Virus record (IMG/VR): IMGVR_UViG_3300025141_000576
Coordinates: 1-27,910 of that record
Strand: one strand, 5' to 3'
Source: a virus
DNA: 27,910 bases
Shown here: one piece after another, positions 9,178 through 17,171 of the stretch
Position numbering within the stretch: the stretch's first letter is position 1
Layout of the letters: each line of letters begins with the position of its first letter
Notes under the pieces: generated by a model
What the model was told of the DNA's origin: nothing
The model's input: the letters and a program-made list of their open reading frames with translations, nothing else
The model's database searches: none
Position numbers and translations under genes: made by a program

Positions 9178-10545
9178 CTAAAGCTCCTGGTCCCTATATG
9201 TTAATTTATCTACTTCATTTGTTCCTATAAAGGTAAATCCTGTATTTTCTTTGTGGGCTTCATAGTCTGCCATATTTGTAAATTTAATATTTGATTTTCC
9301 TGGCTCAATAAAAAATATATCTGAAGATTTATCTTGGTAATATTTTCCTATGGCTCTTGACTTAGAAAGATTTTTACTTCTTGCCGCTATTGAGCTTGCC
9401 TTTGTAATTAAAGTTTTTGATATGGTTGTAGCCTTTGGTAAATCTTTACCCCTATAAAAATTAGGTTCTTGATTAGACTCTACCCATTGGTTACCGTTCC
9501 AGTCGACTAAAAACCATCTTGAATCTTCTGGGTCATAGTCAAAGTATGAATCAAATTGACTAAATTCAGAGTCATGGTCGTCATCTCTAACCAATGCTCC
9601 AGTTGGTAATCCATTGTCATCTAATTCACGTAGTAATCCTCCAAGTGGGTTAAGAAATATTGTTGTTGTAAAAGCACTGCCTTTTTCATTACTAATTTCA
9701 CAAGTATATCTACCCCTTTGTTGTAATTGTATGTTATATAACCTAAGCACAGGTTCATTACCAACTATAGCGGCTTGGGCGTTTCCAATTCCATCGGCAG
9801 TAAATCTCCAAGTATACGTTAATCCGTCATTAACTCGTGATCCATCGTCGTCTATAAAACTGTAGGCATCTACAAAAAATGCTGCGTTGTTATTGGATGG
9901 AATTTGGTAACTAGGTTCTCCTAATTCTGGGAGAGTTTGAATTGTATATCCATCACTTCTACTACCGTCTAGCAATCCATATCCTGGATAACATTGAGTG
10001 TCTATTACTGTTGGAGCTTTATTTGGTCCATCTAGTGGTTGGGGTTGTACTGCTAATTCAGTTATTTCAGTGTCTACTATTCTCTGGAAGTCGTTGTTGT
10101 CAAATACGTATCTTGCATTTGCAATAATCATTCTTTCGCCATTTTCTTCACTTTCTTCGGTTGATATAATTAATCCGCCTGGGTTTCTAATAACCTTTTC
10201 AGTTGATACTAAATTTAGTCCAGATTCATCACCTTCGTCAGATGCTATTCTATTTTTGTTTGCAGGCCTTACGGAAAGTGAACCAAGAGAATAGTCAAAA
10301 TCATTTCTTAACTCATATTGTTCTGGTGATTCGTTTGTTAGTTCTATTTTACAGGCTCTTGCAAAAGGTGTAAATGTTTCTTCAATTGTTTGAAACCTAT
10401 CAACTTTGCCGGGTACGTTTCGCACAATTTTATTGGCAGGATATTTATTTCCTCTCGGTACAATTGGACTAGTTGGAAACTTAGAGCGCCTTCTTTTGCT
10501 AGTTGGCATTGAACGCCTTGTTTTTCCTTTATTTGAGTATGCCAT
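9178..10545 (-). CDS. Baseplate-associated protein with Ig-like domain, 455 aa
   Basis: ATG at 10545 overlaps the previous stop as TAATG, so the two genes are translationally coupled. Residues 1-35 are highly basic (S-K-R-R-R-S-K) and probably disordered. Around residues 180-300 there is a canonical Ig-superfamily pattern: a strand with Y-T-W-R-F, then V-L-R-L-Y-N-I-Q-L-Q-Q-R-G-R-Y-T-C-E-I-S-N, which matches the 'L-x-I-x5-G-x-Y-x-C-x-x-x-N' F-strand signature. The C-terminal part has Asp-rich turns (D-D-D-H-D-S-E-F) and a W-F-L-V-D-W-N-G-N-Q-W-V segment. It probably decorates the baseplate. Ig-like domains on tailed-phage virions are generally thought to give weak binding to surface glycans. 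No T4 homologue is recognised. Confidence 0.72.
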   Translation of the reverse strand: MAYSNKGKTRRSMPTSKRRRSKFPTSPIVPRGNKYPANKIVRNVPGKVDRFQTIEETFTPFARACKIELTNESPEQYELRNDFDYSLGSLSVRPANKNRIASDEGDESGLNLVSTEKVIRNPGGLIISTEESEENGERMIIANARYVFDNNDFQRIVDTEITELAVQPQPLDGPNKAPTVIDTQCYPGYGLLDGSRSDGYTIQTLPELGEPSYQIPSNNNAAFFVDAYSFIDDDGSRVNDGLTYTWRFTADGIGNAQAAIVGNEPVLRLYNIQLQQRGRYTCEISNEKGSAFTTTIFLNPLGGLLRELDDNGLPTGALVRDDDHDSEFSQFDSYFDYDPEDSRWFLVDWNGNQWVESNQEPNFYRGKDLPKATTISKTLITKASSIAARSKNLSKSRAIGKYYQDKSSDIFFIEPGKSNIKFTNMADYEAHKENTGFTFIGTNEVDKLTYRDQEL

Positions 10546-11720
10546 TACGATATCACCTTAAATATATAGTCGTTGTCAAATATTGATTGACTAGTTGGAA
10601 AGTTATAGCTTCCACCAACGGTTTTAAATACAAACCTATATCTTCTACCAGGATAGAATTGATCCATCCAAAGATTAAAATAATTTCCACTATTATCTGC
10701 ACTAAGCTGTGTTCCTGGGTTATCATATGGAATAACAGTTTCATCAGTTACGTAGTCTCTAACAGAATAAAATGTTTGTGTAGGTAAACGATTATTTGTT
10801 AATGCAGCAGAAACGGTATCATATGTTTTAGCTGGAAACTTTTCTCGCACAACCAATCTAAATTGTTCTCTAGACGCTTGTTGATAATTTGTTTTCATAT
10901 TTTTAATGTCTACTATACTTTCAGTTAGTGTTGTATCTAATATAGATAAAGTAGAAGCGACATTTGTTTCTTTCCAAATTACTTCTAGTTTTGGTTGGTA
11001 TACTGTATGTGTATCTGTTGAGAAGAATTGAAGTAAACCATATGGCAAACCATTTTTTTCTTCGTCTATGTCACCTGTTTGATTAGAGCCACTTCTCAAC
11101 AAAACTAATCCTTCTTGAGCTATTGTTCCATCAATCCACTTACTTACAATATTTGTAATATCCATCCTAACGTCTGTTTTTTCATAGTTAAATGATTGAG
11201 AAGCTGCATATCCATAACTATCAAACCATGTGCCACCTCCAACAGTTGTTGAAAATGATCCAGTTGAACCGGCAATTATTTGACTTCCACTTGCCCATTG
11301 GTTACCTAAATATTTTTTACCGTCTCGATATGTCCAACTTGCCCCTTCTGTTTGGTGGGTAAGTACTCCTCCTTCAGATGTTCGATCAGAGGTTCTACCT
11401 CTACCCATTAACCAAGATTGGCTTACTGGAAAGGCAGCTAAAGAGTATATATAGTCTATATTTTCTGCAGTCACAGTATATAAATTTAGCATATATTTAG
11501 GTGTTGTTAGTCCTGGGTAAGTTCCAATTGTTCCATTCGCAAAAGAAGCAGATACGGTTTTTAAATCAAAATCCATAAGAATTCTAGAATTAAAGGTTTG
11601 TGAAGTTGTTGAAGCAGAAACAGTTTTTACAATTTCTATTAATTCGTCTATTCCAGTATTCATACTTGCAGTTGCTTCGTATATTGTTGTGTCTCTATTT
11701 GGTTTTATTGAATATATCAT
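10545..11720 (-). CDS. Baseplate/tail protein with DNRLRE-like domain, 391 aa
   Basis: ATG at 11720 has an SD (TAGGAG) and follows the gp6-like gene by 10 nt. Residues 1-250 fit the DNRLRE family (a CBM-like jelly-roll named after a motif in methanogen disaggregatase-related proteins). They open with D-T-T-I-Y-E-A ... N-T-G-I-D-E-L-I-E-I and R-I-L-M-D-F-D-L. Later come D-I-T-N-I-V-S-K-W-I-D-G ... E-G-L-V-L-L-R, then G-L-L-Q-F-F-S-T-D-T-H and Y-Q-P-K-L-E-V-I-W-K. Residues 250-391 form a separate region of unknown type. In T4, gp7/gp8 follow gp6; here this protein takes that place, so it could be a wedge-associated protein. The domain call rests on motif pattern; the placement in the baseplate rests on operon position. 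Confidence 0.72.
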   Translation of the reverse strand: MIYSIKPNRDTTIYEATASMNTGIDELIEIVKTVSASTTSQTFNSRILMDFDLKTVSASFANGTIGTYPGLTTPKYMLNLYTVTAENIDYIYSLAAFPVSQSWLMGRGRTSDRTSEGGVLTHQTEGASWTYRDGKKYLGNQWASGSQIIAGSTGSFSTTVGGGTWFDSYGYAASQSFNYEKTDVRMDITNIVSKWIDGTIAQEGLVLLRSGSNQTGDIDEEKNGLPYGLLQFFSTDTHTVYQPKLEVIWKETNVASTLSILDTTLTESIVDIKNMKTNYQQASREQFRLVVREKFPAKTYDTVSAALTNNRLPTQTFYSVRDYVTDETVIPYDNPGTQLSADNSGNYFNLWMDQFYPGRRYRFVFKTVGGSYNFPTSQSIFDNDYIFKVIS

Positions 11721-11730
11721 ATTAAGTCTC

Positions 11731-13614
11731 CTAGTATCCTACAACCTTACCCCTAATATCTTTAGAGGGAAATTTAATTTCAAATATTGCCGGGTCCTGG
11801 GATGGATATACTATTTTATTTTTTGTAGCAGCTGCTACATCATAAAAGTTTCCTGAGTATCCAGATCCTTTATCATATTTACAATGCATGGTAAAATCTA
11901 TAACTGTTTGTACACCTTCAATTTTATCTAATTCTGTTGCAACGTTGCCTAAAAAAATTGGTTCATTGAATTGCCATCTGTCTATTGAAAACATTTCAGT
12001 TAGTTTAAGTATACACCTAGTTAAAATTTCTTTTCCTTGGTATCCAGGCAATGGAACAATTGAAAAATCTATTCCTAAATTTATTATAAATCCGTCTTTA
12101 ATATTTACAGCATCTGTTAATAATCTAAAGCTGCTTAAGTAATTTCTAATGTTTTCTTTAGTTACGATATTTGCCGGTGTTAATTGTTTAGCTGAGTTGT
12201 ATGATAGTATATAGCAATTTATTGCCAAAGGATTACTAATACTTCCTCCAGTTTTAGGGTTTTCTTGTTCATCTTGAACCAAATATGCTTTTGCAACGTT
12301 TCCAAATCTTCCAGGCATTGCATATATTCTAGAAATATAATCTTCTCTGGTAACTGCTCTATTTTGAGCTGCAAAAAACGCCATTGCATTTTGTCTTATT
12401 TCTTCTATTGTTTCTGCTGACTTTCCGCCGGCTGCTGGTTTTGGATTATTTACTGCAATAGATCCTTCAACAAAACTTATTGCTGAGGTTACTAATCCAT
12501 CTGTGTCAAGAGAAAAATTAACAGAAGTTATTTCAGTTATACTTCCTGCTCGTACGTTTGCAGCAACTCCTCCACCAGTAAGATATCTAACGCTTAGATT
12601 GGTATTCGCTGGTGCCTGGCCATATGCTCTGGTGAACATTGTATTGGATGGATCCCAAGCATTATCAATTTGAGATATATTTCCGTACGGTAATGCTAAT
12701 CCAACATTATCTGGGTTAGGAATAATTAATTCATCTGCTTGTCCTGAGTTTCCAGCACCAAATAATACTTCTGTACTCATATTTTCACGGGTGTTTGTTA
12801 CGAATCTTCTACTTGTTCGTCTAAGTTTTAGTAAGTACGGTGTTTGCTCATTAAATTGAGCTAACTCTTCGTCTTGTAAAGCTGTATTTTGAACATCTAC
12901 GAATGCTGTTTCTTGAGCCAAGTAATCAACTTCATACCATTTGTTTCCATCACTATCATTTACACTTAAAACCTCTATTACGTTTGGTTCTGGTAAAAGT
13001 ATTTTATCGAATTTTTTAGGACTTTCAAAACCAAACGATCTTATTTTTTCTACTCCAGATTTTGCAAATACTGATTTCTTAAGTAAGAAACTTTCAGGAT
13101 TACCATTGGCATCTATTTTATATACAGAAATATCTGTTGTATCAAATGAACTAGAAAATCTAAAGTCTATGGGTGCAGTCGTAAAGAACGATTGGTTTCC
13201 TGAATTAGGAGCTGATACAGTCATTCCAGCATCTACAGTTGGAGCATACTTAAAGTCTGGAACAACGTTTGCTCCTGATCCAAATGGTGGTAATAATATA
13301 AAAACATCTAGTTCTACTGTTGCTGCAACCGATGGTTTTACCTTATATCCTAAGCCTTTTGCAATTGACATAACATTACTTCTTTCTTGAGCCTCTGTTA
13401 GTAAACTTTCTCTCAATTGGTTGTCTATATAATATGACAATACATCTCCAACATATGCTGCCATCTCTATGAATATCATTCCAGGCGAAGATTCATTAAA
13501 ATCATTAAACGTATCTGGAAAATAAGTTTTTGAATAGTCTATAAGCTTTGTCCTAAATTGAGAAAAATCTTTATTTAGGTATCTTAAATCTTTTTTTACG
13601 GTTTGTAATCCCAT
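11731..13614 (-). CDS. 6: Baseplate wedge protein, T4 gp6 / P2 GpJ family, 627 aa
   Basis: ATG at 13614 lies two bases after the stop of the gp25-like gene, with SD-like AAGGCAGA inside the end of that gene. The N-terminus (L-N-K-D-F-S-Q-F-R-T-K-L-I-D-Y-S-K-T-Y-F-P, then S-P-G-M-I-F-I-E-M-A-A-Y-V-G-D-V-L-S-Y-Y-I) is diagnostic of the gp6/GpJ baseplate wedge family. The central V-T-R-E-D-Y-I-S-R-I and the C-terminal region near residues 530-560 (L-T-E-M-F-S-I-D-R-W-Q-F-N-E-P-I) also fit. In T4, gp6 dimers form the core ring of the wedge and bridge neighbouring wedges, and they drive the sheath-contraction switch. Length is close to that of T4 gp6 (660 aa). Adjacency to gp25 matches T4 order. 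Confidence 0.92.
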   Translation of the reverse strand: MGLQTVKKDLRYLNKDFSQFRTKLIDYSKTYFPDTFNDFNESSPGMIFIEMAAYVGDVLSYYIDNQLRESLLTEAQERSNVMSIAKGLGYKVKPSVAATVELDVFILLPPFGSGANVVPDFKYAPTVDAGMTVSAPNSGNQSFFTTAPIDFRFSSSFDTTDISVYKIDANGNPESFLLKKSVFAKSGVEKIRSFGFESPKKFDKILLPEPNVIEVLSVNDSDGNKWYEVDYLAQETAFVDVQNTALQDEELAQFNEQTPYLLKLRRTSRRFVTNTRENMSTEVLFGAGNSGQADELIIPNPDNVGLALPYGNISQIDNAWDPSNTMFTRAYGQAPANTNLSVRYLTGGGVAANVRAGSITEITSVNFSLDTDGLVTSAISFVEGSIAVNNPKPAAGGKSAETIEEIRQNAMAFFAAQNRAVTREDYISRIYAMPGRFGNVAKAYLVQDEQENPKTGGSISNPLAINCYILSYNSAKQLTPANIVTKENIRNYLSSFRLLTDAVNIKDGFIINLGIDFSIVPLPGYQGKEILTRCILKLTEMFSIDRWQFNEPIFLGNVATELDKIEGVQTVIDFTMHCKYDKGSGYSGNFYDVAAATKNKIVYPSQDPAIFEIKFPSKDIRGKVVGY

Positions 13615-13615
13615 T

Positions 13616-14152
13616 TTAATCTGCCTTTATTTCTAGTACAATTTCTTTTTCATCAATTGTATTGTTAATTAAACTTATTGTTAGGTGGACAATAATACCG
13701 TGATTAATATCTGCATAAGACGTTCCTTCTTGTGGGTTTTTTGGTATTTCTGTCGATGCATCACTAATTATAATATATGGTAGCCAAAAAGCAATTGCAT
13801 CTCTTATTTCTGATAATACTGCTTCTCTAAGGTTTGGGTAATTTGGCTCAAACATAAATCTTCTTATATTTGTTCCAAAGTTTGGATGCATTACTCTTTC
13901 ACCCTTTACAGTTAATATTAAATTCTTAACATTTGATACGGCTTGGTCTATAGATAAATAATTTTTATCAAATAATCTGCCATTTGAATTTATAAATGGT
14001 AGTGTTAATCCTAAAGATATGTCTTTTTCAAAATCAAGAGGCTCAATTTTAAACTCTTCTCTTCCTGGGCCTGGATTGGTACTTCGATTTACAACCTTTC
14101 CACGCGTTGGATCTATTTGAAAGTTATCTTCGTTATCTATTATTGGACCCAT
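13616..14152 (-). CDS. 25: Baseplate wedge protein, T4 gp25-like (GPW/gp25 family), 178 aa
   Basis: ATG at 14152 follows the 154-aa gene by six bases. The core (residues about 50-125) reads D-I-S-L-G-L-T-L-P-F then V-S-N-V-K-N-L-I-L-T-V-K-G-E-R-V-M-H-P-N-F-G-T-N-I-R-R-F-M-F-E, the standard GPW/gp25 pattern of 'G-E-R-x-x-x-P-x-F-G'. The family forms the wedge part that contacts the first sheath ring and helps nucleate sheath assembly; related proteins occur in type VI secretion (TssE). An N-terminal extension of about 45 residues makes it longer than T4 gp25 (132 aa), as in other marine T4-like phages. It lies directly before the gp6-like gene, as in T4. Confidence 0.92.
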   Translation of the reverse strand: MGPIIDNEDNFQIDPTRGKVVNRSTNPGPGREEFKIEPLDFEKDISLGLTLPFINSNGRLFDKNYLSIDQAVSNVKNLILTVKGERVMHPNFGTNIRRFMFEPNYPNLREAVLSEIRDAIAFWLPYIIISDASTEIPKNPQEGTSYADINHGIIVHLTISLINNTIDEKEIVLEIKAD

Positions 14153-14158
14153 GGTTTA

Positions 14159-14623
14159 TTATTTTCCTTTCTTTTTGTCTATTGCTTTCATTAAACTACT
14201 ATAGTCCCTAGTTAAAGCTTGCTCTACGTCAGGTTTTACTTCAACGTGTTGCCTATCTGCTGGAATCATTTGTTGCGCAGATGGCTTTCCACCAAACATT
14301 TCGTCTGGAGATTTCATTCCCATCATTGCTGCTAAACCAGGGGCTCCGCCTCCTGCATCTGTTTGGTTGAGTTGTCTACCTCCCATTGTTGGCCATTCTT
14401 TTTCAACTGCTGTTTGGTTTAGTGCTTCATTTAAAATAGGGTTTTCAGTAAAGTTTTTTGTTTCTACTGCTTTATTGTTAAATAAACCGTCTGCATGTTC
14501 CATCATTTGATTAAATTCAGGTTTGTCTGACGGTTGTTTTTTATTTAGTTCTTCTTTTATTGCTGAACGAACCTCTCGTTTAACAACTTTTTTTATAACC
14601 TCTAGTAATGTAGATTTTTTCAT
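14159..14623 (-). CDS. Unknown small protein in baseplate operon, 154 aa
   Basis: A longer frame begins with GTG at 14647, but the SD-like AGAGAGGAAA lies inside it and points to the ATG at 14623 (M-K-K-S-T-L-L-E-V-I-K-K). I therefore take 14623 as the start. The first 35 residues form a basic amphipathic helix (V-V-K-R-E-V-R-S-A-I-K-E-E-L). The middle is Gly/Ala/Met-rich low complexity (G-G-G-A-P-G-L-A-A-M-M-G-M) and the end is Lys-rich. There is no membrane segment or enzyme motif. It sits between a 150-aa unknown and gp25. A candidate promoter lies directly upstream. It could be a virion component or an assembly factor; I do not recognise it. Confidence 0.7.
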   Translation of the reverse strand: MKKSTLLEVIKKVVKREVRSAIKEELNKKQPSDKPEFNQMMEHADGLFNNKAVETKNFTENPILNEALNQTAVEKEWPTMGGRQLNQTDAGGGAPGLAAMMGMKSPDEMFGGKPSAQQMIPADRQHVEVKPDVEQALTRDYSSLMKAIDKKKGK

Positions 14624-14647
14624 AATTTTTCCTCTCTTGTAGTTCAC

Positions 14648-14655
14648 TATTTATC
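14648..14655 (-). promoter_or_regulatory. GATAAATA, candidate T4-type late promoter
   Basis: GATAAATA in gene orientation differs at one base from the T4 late -10 element TATAAATA read by gp55. It lies 25 nt before the chosen ATG at 14623, leaving room for a short leader that contains the SD AGAGAGG. The window carries a gp55-like factor, which makes the reading plausible. A second GATAAATA is at 25268-25275. Confidence 0.35.
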
Positions 14656-14659
14656 AATA

Positions 14660-14668
14660 TATAAATAT
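14660..14668. promoter_or_regulatory. TATAAATAT box in the gap before the 154-aa gene
   Basis: A perfect plus-strand TATAAATAT lies just upstream of the GATAAATA element, between the 150-aa and 154-aa genes. It belongs to the set of five identical gap-located boxes in this window. Function is unproven. Confidence 0.35.
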
Positions 14669-14688
14669 CAATTAATAGCAAATATTAA

Positions 14689-15141
14689 CTATAACCATGG
14701 CAACGTTACACCAGAAGTTGTATTTACTGCAATTCCAGTGGCAAACCATTGTAATGCAACTAAAGATAATATTTGCGGGGCTTGTCCCATTGATGTCATT
14801 TTAACAATAGTAGCTCCTTGCTGCTCCCATATTGGGCAAGGAGATGTTGGGGGTACTGCTGCGAAGGCTGGTAGCATGCCTAGGGCTAATGAAGACGCAA
14901 ATGCCGCGGCTCCAGATTTTAGTAGGGTAAGTCCTGGGTCTTTATCTTGGTTATATGCTGTTATGAATATACCAAATGCCGCTTGTCTAGCTATCATTCC
15001 AGAAACAGAAGGAGGGGTAGGATTACCAAAGCCATTATAAAAAGCGTCTGCCCAGCCATTCGCAAATGCTACTGCGTTTGGTGGCTGATTTGCCTCCATT
15101 TGGGCTACTACTGATGCGAAAGCTGCTGGGTTAAATGCCAT
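14689..15141 (-). CDS. Unknown Ala/Pro-rich protein in spike region, 150 aa
   Basis: ATG at 15141 overlaps the spacer after the 129-aa gene; no good SD is seen. The protein is rich in Ala, Pro and aromatic residues, with moderately hydrophobic stretches near residues 65-95 (S-G-A-A-A-F-A-S-S-L-A-L-G-M-L-P-A-F-A-A) and 120-140 (I-L-S-L-V-A-L-Q-W-F-A-T-G-I-A-V). These could be membrane-associated or simply the buried core of a small virion protein. There is no signal peptide. Its place between the spike-associated gene and gp25 suggests a tail or baseplate role. A membrane-active entry protein cannot be excluded. I do not recognise the family. Confidence 0.62.
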   Translation of the reverse strand: MAFNPAAFASVVAQMEANQPPNAVAFANGWADAFYNGFGNPTPPSVSGMIARQAAFGIFITAYNQDKDPGLTLLKSGAAAFASSLALGMLPAFAAVPPTSPCPIWEQQGATIVKMTSMGQAPQILSLVALQWFATGIAVNTTSGVTLPWL

Positions 15142-15142
15142 A

Positions 15143-15532
15143 TTAAAGTGTTTTGTTTTGTGGACTTAAAAATTCTTTAAGCCTACTTTTTATTGATGAA
15201 TATTGAGAAGCATTAATTGGTGGGCCACTTGGTCCGACTGGAGTGGGGTGGGTTTCCGCTGCTAGTGCGTCGCACAATTCTTCTAATAAACCTAGAAGCG
15301 TGTCTCCCAAAACAACGGGTTCTTCTGCACCAAGTCCTAAATATATTTCAGGACTGTTTATTATTGTTTCGCTACCACTATCAACATTAAATGTTCCATT
15401 GGTAGATATTCCAACCGTTTCGTTTCCTATAATTAAAATTGCGTCTTCTTTTGCATTAAACAATAATCTATCTGAGTTTATAATTACCTGTTTTCCTGTA
15501 TATTTATTTGGGCTATCTGGTTTATATGCCAT
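15143..15532 (-). CDS. Spike-associated baseplate protein, 129 aa
   Basis: ATG at 15532 has a strong SD (AGGAGAT) and follows the gp5-like hub gene. The N-terminal half has alternating polar/hydrophobic short strands (V-I-I-N-S-D-R-L-L-F-N-A ... A-I-L-I-I-G-N-E-T-V-G-I-S-T-N-G-T-F-N-V), like the repeating strands of gp5/GpV-type beta-helical spikes. It then reads I-N-S-P-E-I-Y-L-G and P-V-V-L-G-D-T-L-L-G-L-L-E-E-L, and ends in a helical tail after a Pro-rich linker (T-P-V-G-P-S-G-P-P-I). It may form the C-terminal spike part that, in T4, belongs to gp5 itself. The call rests on strand pattern and on adjacency to the hub gene. Confidence 0.68.
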   Translation of the reverse strand: MAYKPDSPNKYTGKQVIINSDRLLFNAKEDAILIIGNETVGISTNGTFNVDSGSETIINSPEIYLGLGAEEPVVLGDTLLGLLEELCDALAAETHPTPVGPSGPPINASQYSSIKSRLKEFLSPQNKTL

Positions 15533-15542
15533 AATTTATCTC

Positions 15543-17171
15543 CTATGTTAAAAAGTCCCAAGTCGGATGGTTTCTAGGTACTCTAGAGAACATTCCTTGG
15601 CCAGGCTGATATTCCCAATGCCAACGCTCTTTTGCAACTGTTCTTATAAAACCATATTGGTGCATGTTTGCTACAATCCATCTCCATGTTTTAGATGTTT
15701 CTTTATAACCTTTAAAGTCTGGATCTCTTTTTGGATGTCCCCATCTTTTACCCATACCTGTATTTATATCAAATGCTTTACCATTTTGGTGGTTTGAATG
15801 TCCTGGTCCAGCAGTTAACGGATCAAAATAGTCTGTTTGTCTTATTTGCTTTGACCAACCATCGTCACTAGTTCCAGCAGGCCTATTTAGTCCAGACTTA
15901 GTACCATCGTATTTTTTATCGGCATTTCTTCGTCTAAGGGTCATTTGCCCATCACCACCAAATCCTTGTCCAGAGTAAGCTTCCATGGGTCTAAATCCAC
16001 TGTTGACCTTAATTGTTACCCCGTCTTTTTTGGCCGCTTGCTTTACAGTTAGTATTTTATCTGCAAATGCTTTGTTTACAATTTTACCGTCGATAACTAC
16101 ACAAGTTATTGTTTCAGTAAATTTACCTCTTCTATATGCGTCATATTCTCCAGCGTCTTGTAGTTCCTCAACAGCTTCTTGTATGTCTTCATCTGCCTCT
16201 ACCTCTGTTTCTGATACTGGACCTTGGTCGTCTTCTCCATCTTCAGCACCTCCACCTCCAGCAGCAGGTTGGGATTCTGCATTTCCTCCGCTTTTTGCAC
16301 CTCCACCAGTTGGAATTTCAGCAGCATCTGGTCCGGCAACTGCCTCTCTTTCTGCCTCTTTTGCACTTTCGTATGCTTGACCATAGGAATCTGCCAATTT
16401 AGAGGCTACGTCTATTGGAATACTTTGACCTGACATCATCCATATTCCTGCAGAATCTTTATTTATACTTTCTATATGATAACCACCATCTTTTGTTGAA
16501 TGGCCGGTTGATAATATCGTTATAGGATCTCCATCAATACCATCCTTTGACCAATCATTTTCAGTTTTAGGTTCAGATACAGTACTACCAAATCTTAAGG
16601 ATTGACCGAATCTTCCTTCTAATATTGTGTCTCCTTCATATGGAAAAATCCTGGCTATTGATTCTGGTTCAAAGGTTTCTCCAAATGGAAGATCGTTTAC
16701 GTCTCCTTTTGCGTTTCCTGTAAACGATCTATAATTCTTATCGTCGCCACCAGCTTTATTTATGTTATAACTAGCTGCTGGTAATCCGTTTTGATTGACC
16801 CCTTGCCAAACTCCAACAGGCATACTCATATAGTATTTTTCAGTAGCTGTGGTTCTTAGTTGAGCGGCTCTTCCAGCAGCTGCTAGTAATACAACAATTT
16901 CTCCTAATAAAGGATATTGTCTTAGGTTTGGAAATAGTGGATTATACCAACTACAACTATCTCCAGAAATACCGAATTCTCTTGGAAAGGCTCGTGCTTG
17001 TATACTGCCAATTACCCTATATTGACTTGGGTTAAACGCAGGGTGTGATGGATCTAATATTATATCAACAACTTCTGCAGATTCTAATATTCCAGCTTGG
17101 GTAGCTTTAGCAGCATTGTTTGCCCCAGTTACTGATGGGTTACTTTTCTTACTTGGTCTTATCCTTGGCAT
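15543..17171 (-). CDS. 5: Baseplate hub/spike protein, T4 gp5-like OB region fused to M15 (VanY-type) peptidase, 542 aa
   Basis: ATG at 17171 overlaps the 3' end of the preceding gene by 23 nt. Residues about 50-110 (Y-R-V-I-G-S-I-Q-A-R ... L-R-Q-Y-P-L-L-G-E-I-V-V-L-L) fit the OB fold of gp5-type hubs. Residues about 170-255 (I-F-P-Y-E-G-D-T-I-L-E-G-R-F-G-Q-S-L-R-F-G-S-T, then G-D-P-I-T-I-L) match hub proteins of marine T4-like phages. A Gly/Glu/Ala-rich linker spans about 265-340. Residues about 350-525 form a zinc D-Ala-D-Ala carboxypeptidase/endopeptidase domain (M15) with G-H-S-N-H-Q-N-G-K-A-F-D (Zn ligands H461 and D468) and E-R-W-H-W-E (H518). T4 gp5 carries a lysozyme instead. The enzyme would cut peptide bonds in periplasmic peptidoglycan during DNA entry. 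Confidence 0.88.
   Translation of the reverse strand: MPRIRPSKKSNPSVTGANNAAKATQAGILESAEVVDIILDPSHPAFNPSQYRVIGSIQARAFPREFGISGDSCSWYNPLFPNLRQYPLLGEIVVLLAAAGRAAQLRTTATEKYYMSMPVGVWQGVNQNGLPAASYNINKAGGDDKNYRSFTGNAKGDVNDLPFGETFEPESIARIFPYEGDTILEGRFGQSLRFGSTVSEPKTENDWSKDGIDGDPITILSTGHSTKDGGYHIESINKDSAGIWMMSGQSIPIDVASKLADSYGQAYESAKEAEREAVAGPDAAEIPTGGGAKSGGNAESQPAAGGGGAEDGEDDQGPVSETEVEADEDIQEAVEELQDAGEYDAYRRGKFTETITCVVIDGKIVNKAFADKILTVKQAAKKDGVTIKVNSGFRPMEAYSGQGFGGDGQMTLRRRNADKKYDGTKSGLNRPAGTSDDGWSKQIRQTDYFDPLTAGPGHSNHQNGKAFDINTGMGKRWGHPKRDPDFKGYKETSKTWRWIVANMHQYGFIRTVAKERWHWEYQPGQGMFSRVPRNHPTWDFLT

Noticed and set aside
9728-9738. Further AGGTTATAT-like copy in the 455-aa gene
   Set aside because: It lies well inside a coding region with no start nearby, so it is taken as background.
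12941-13390. 149-aa plus-strand frame inside the gp6-like gene
   Set aside because: It is the antisense shadow of a well-recognised gp6 protein and has no SD or family pattern.
15985-16433. Long plus-strand frames opposite the hub gene
   Set aside because: They mirror the Gly/Glu/Ala-rich linker of the hub gene, have low-complexity Ser/Pro or Leu/His content and lack SD sites; all other evidence puts genes on the minus strand.
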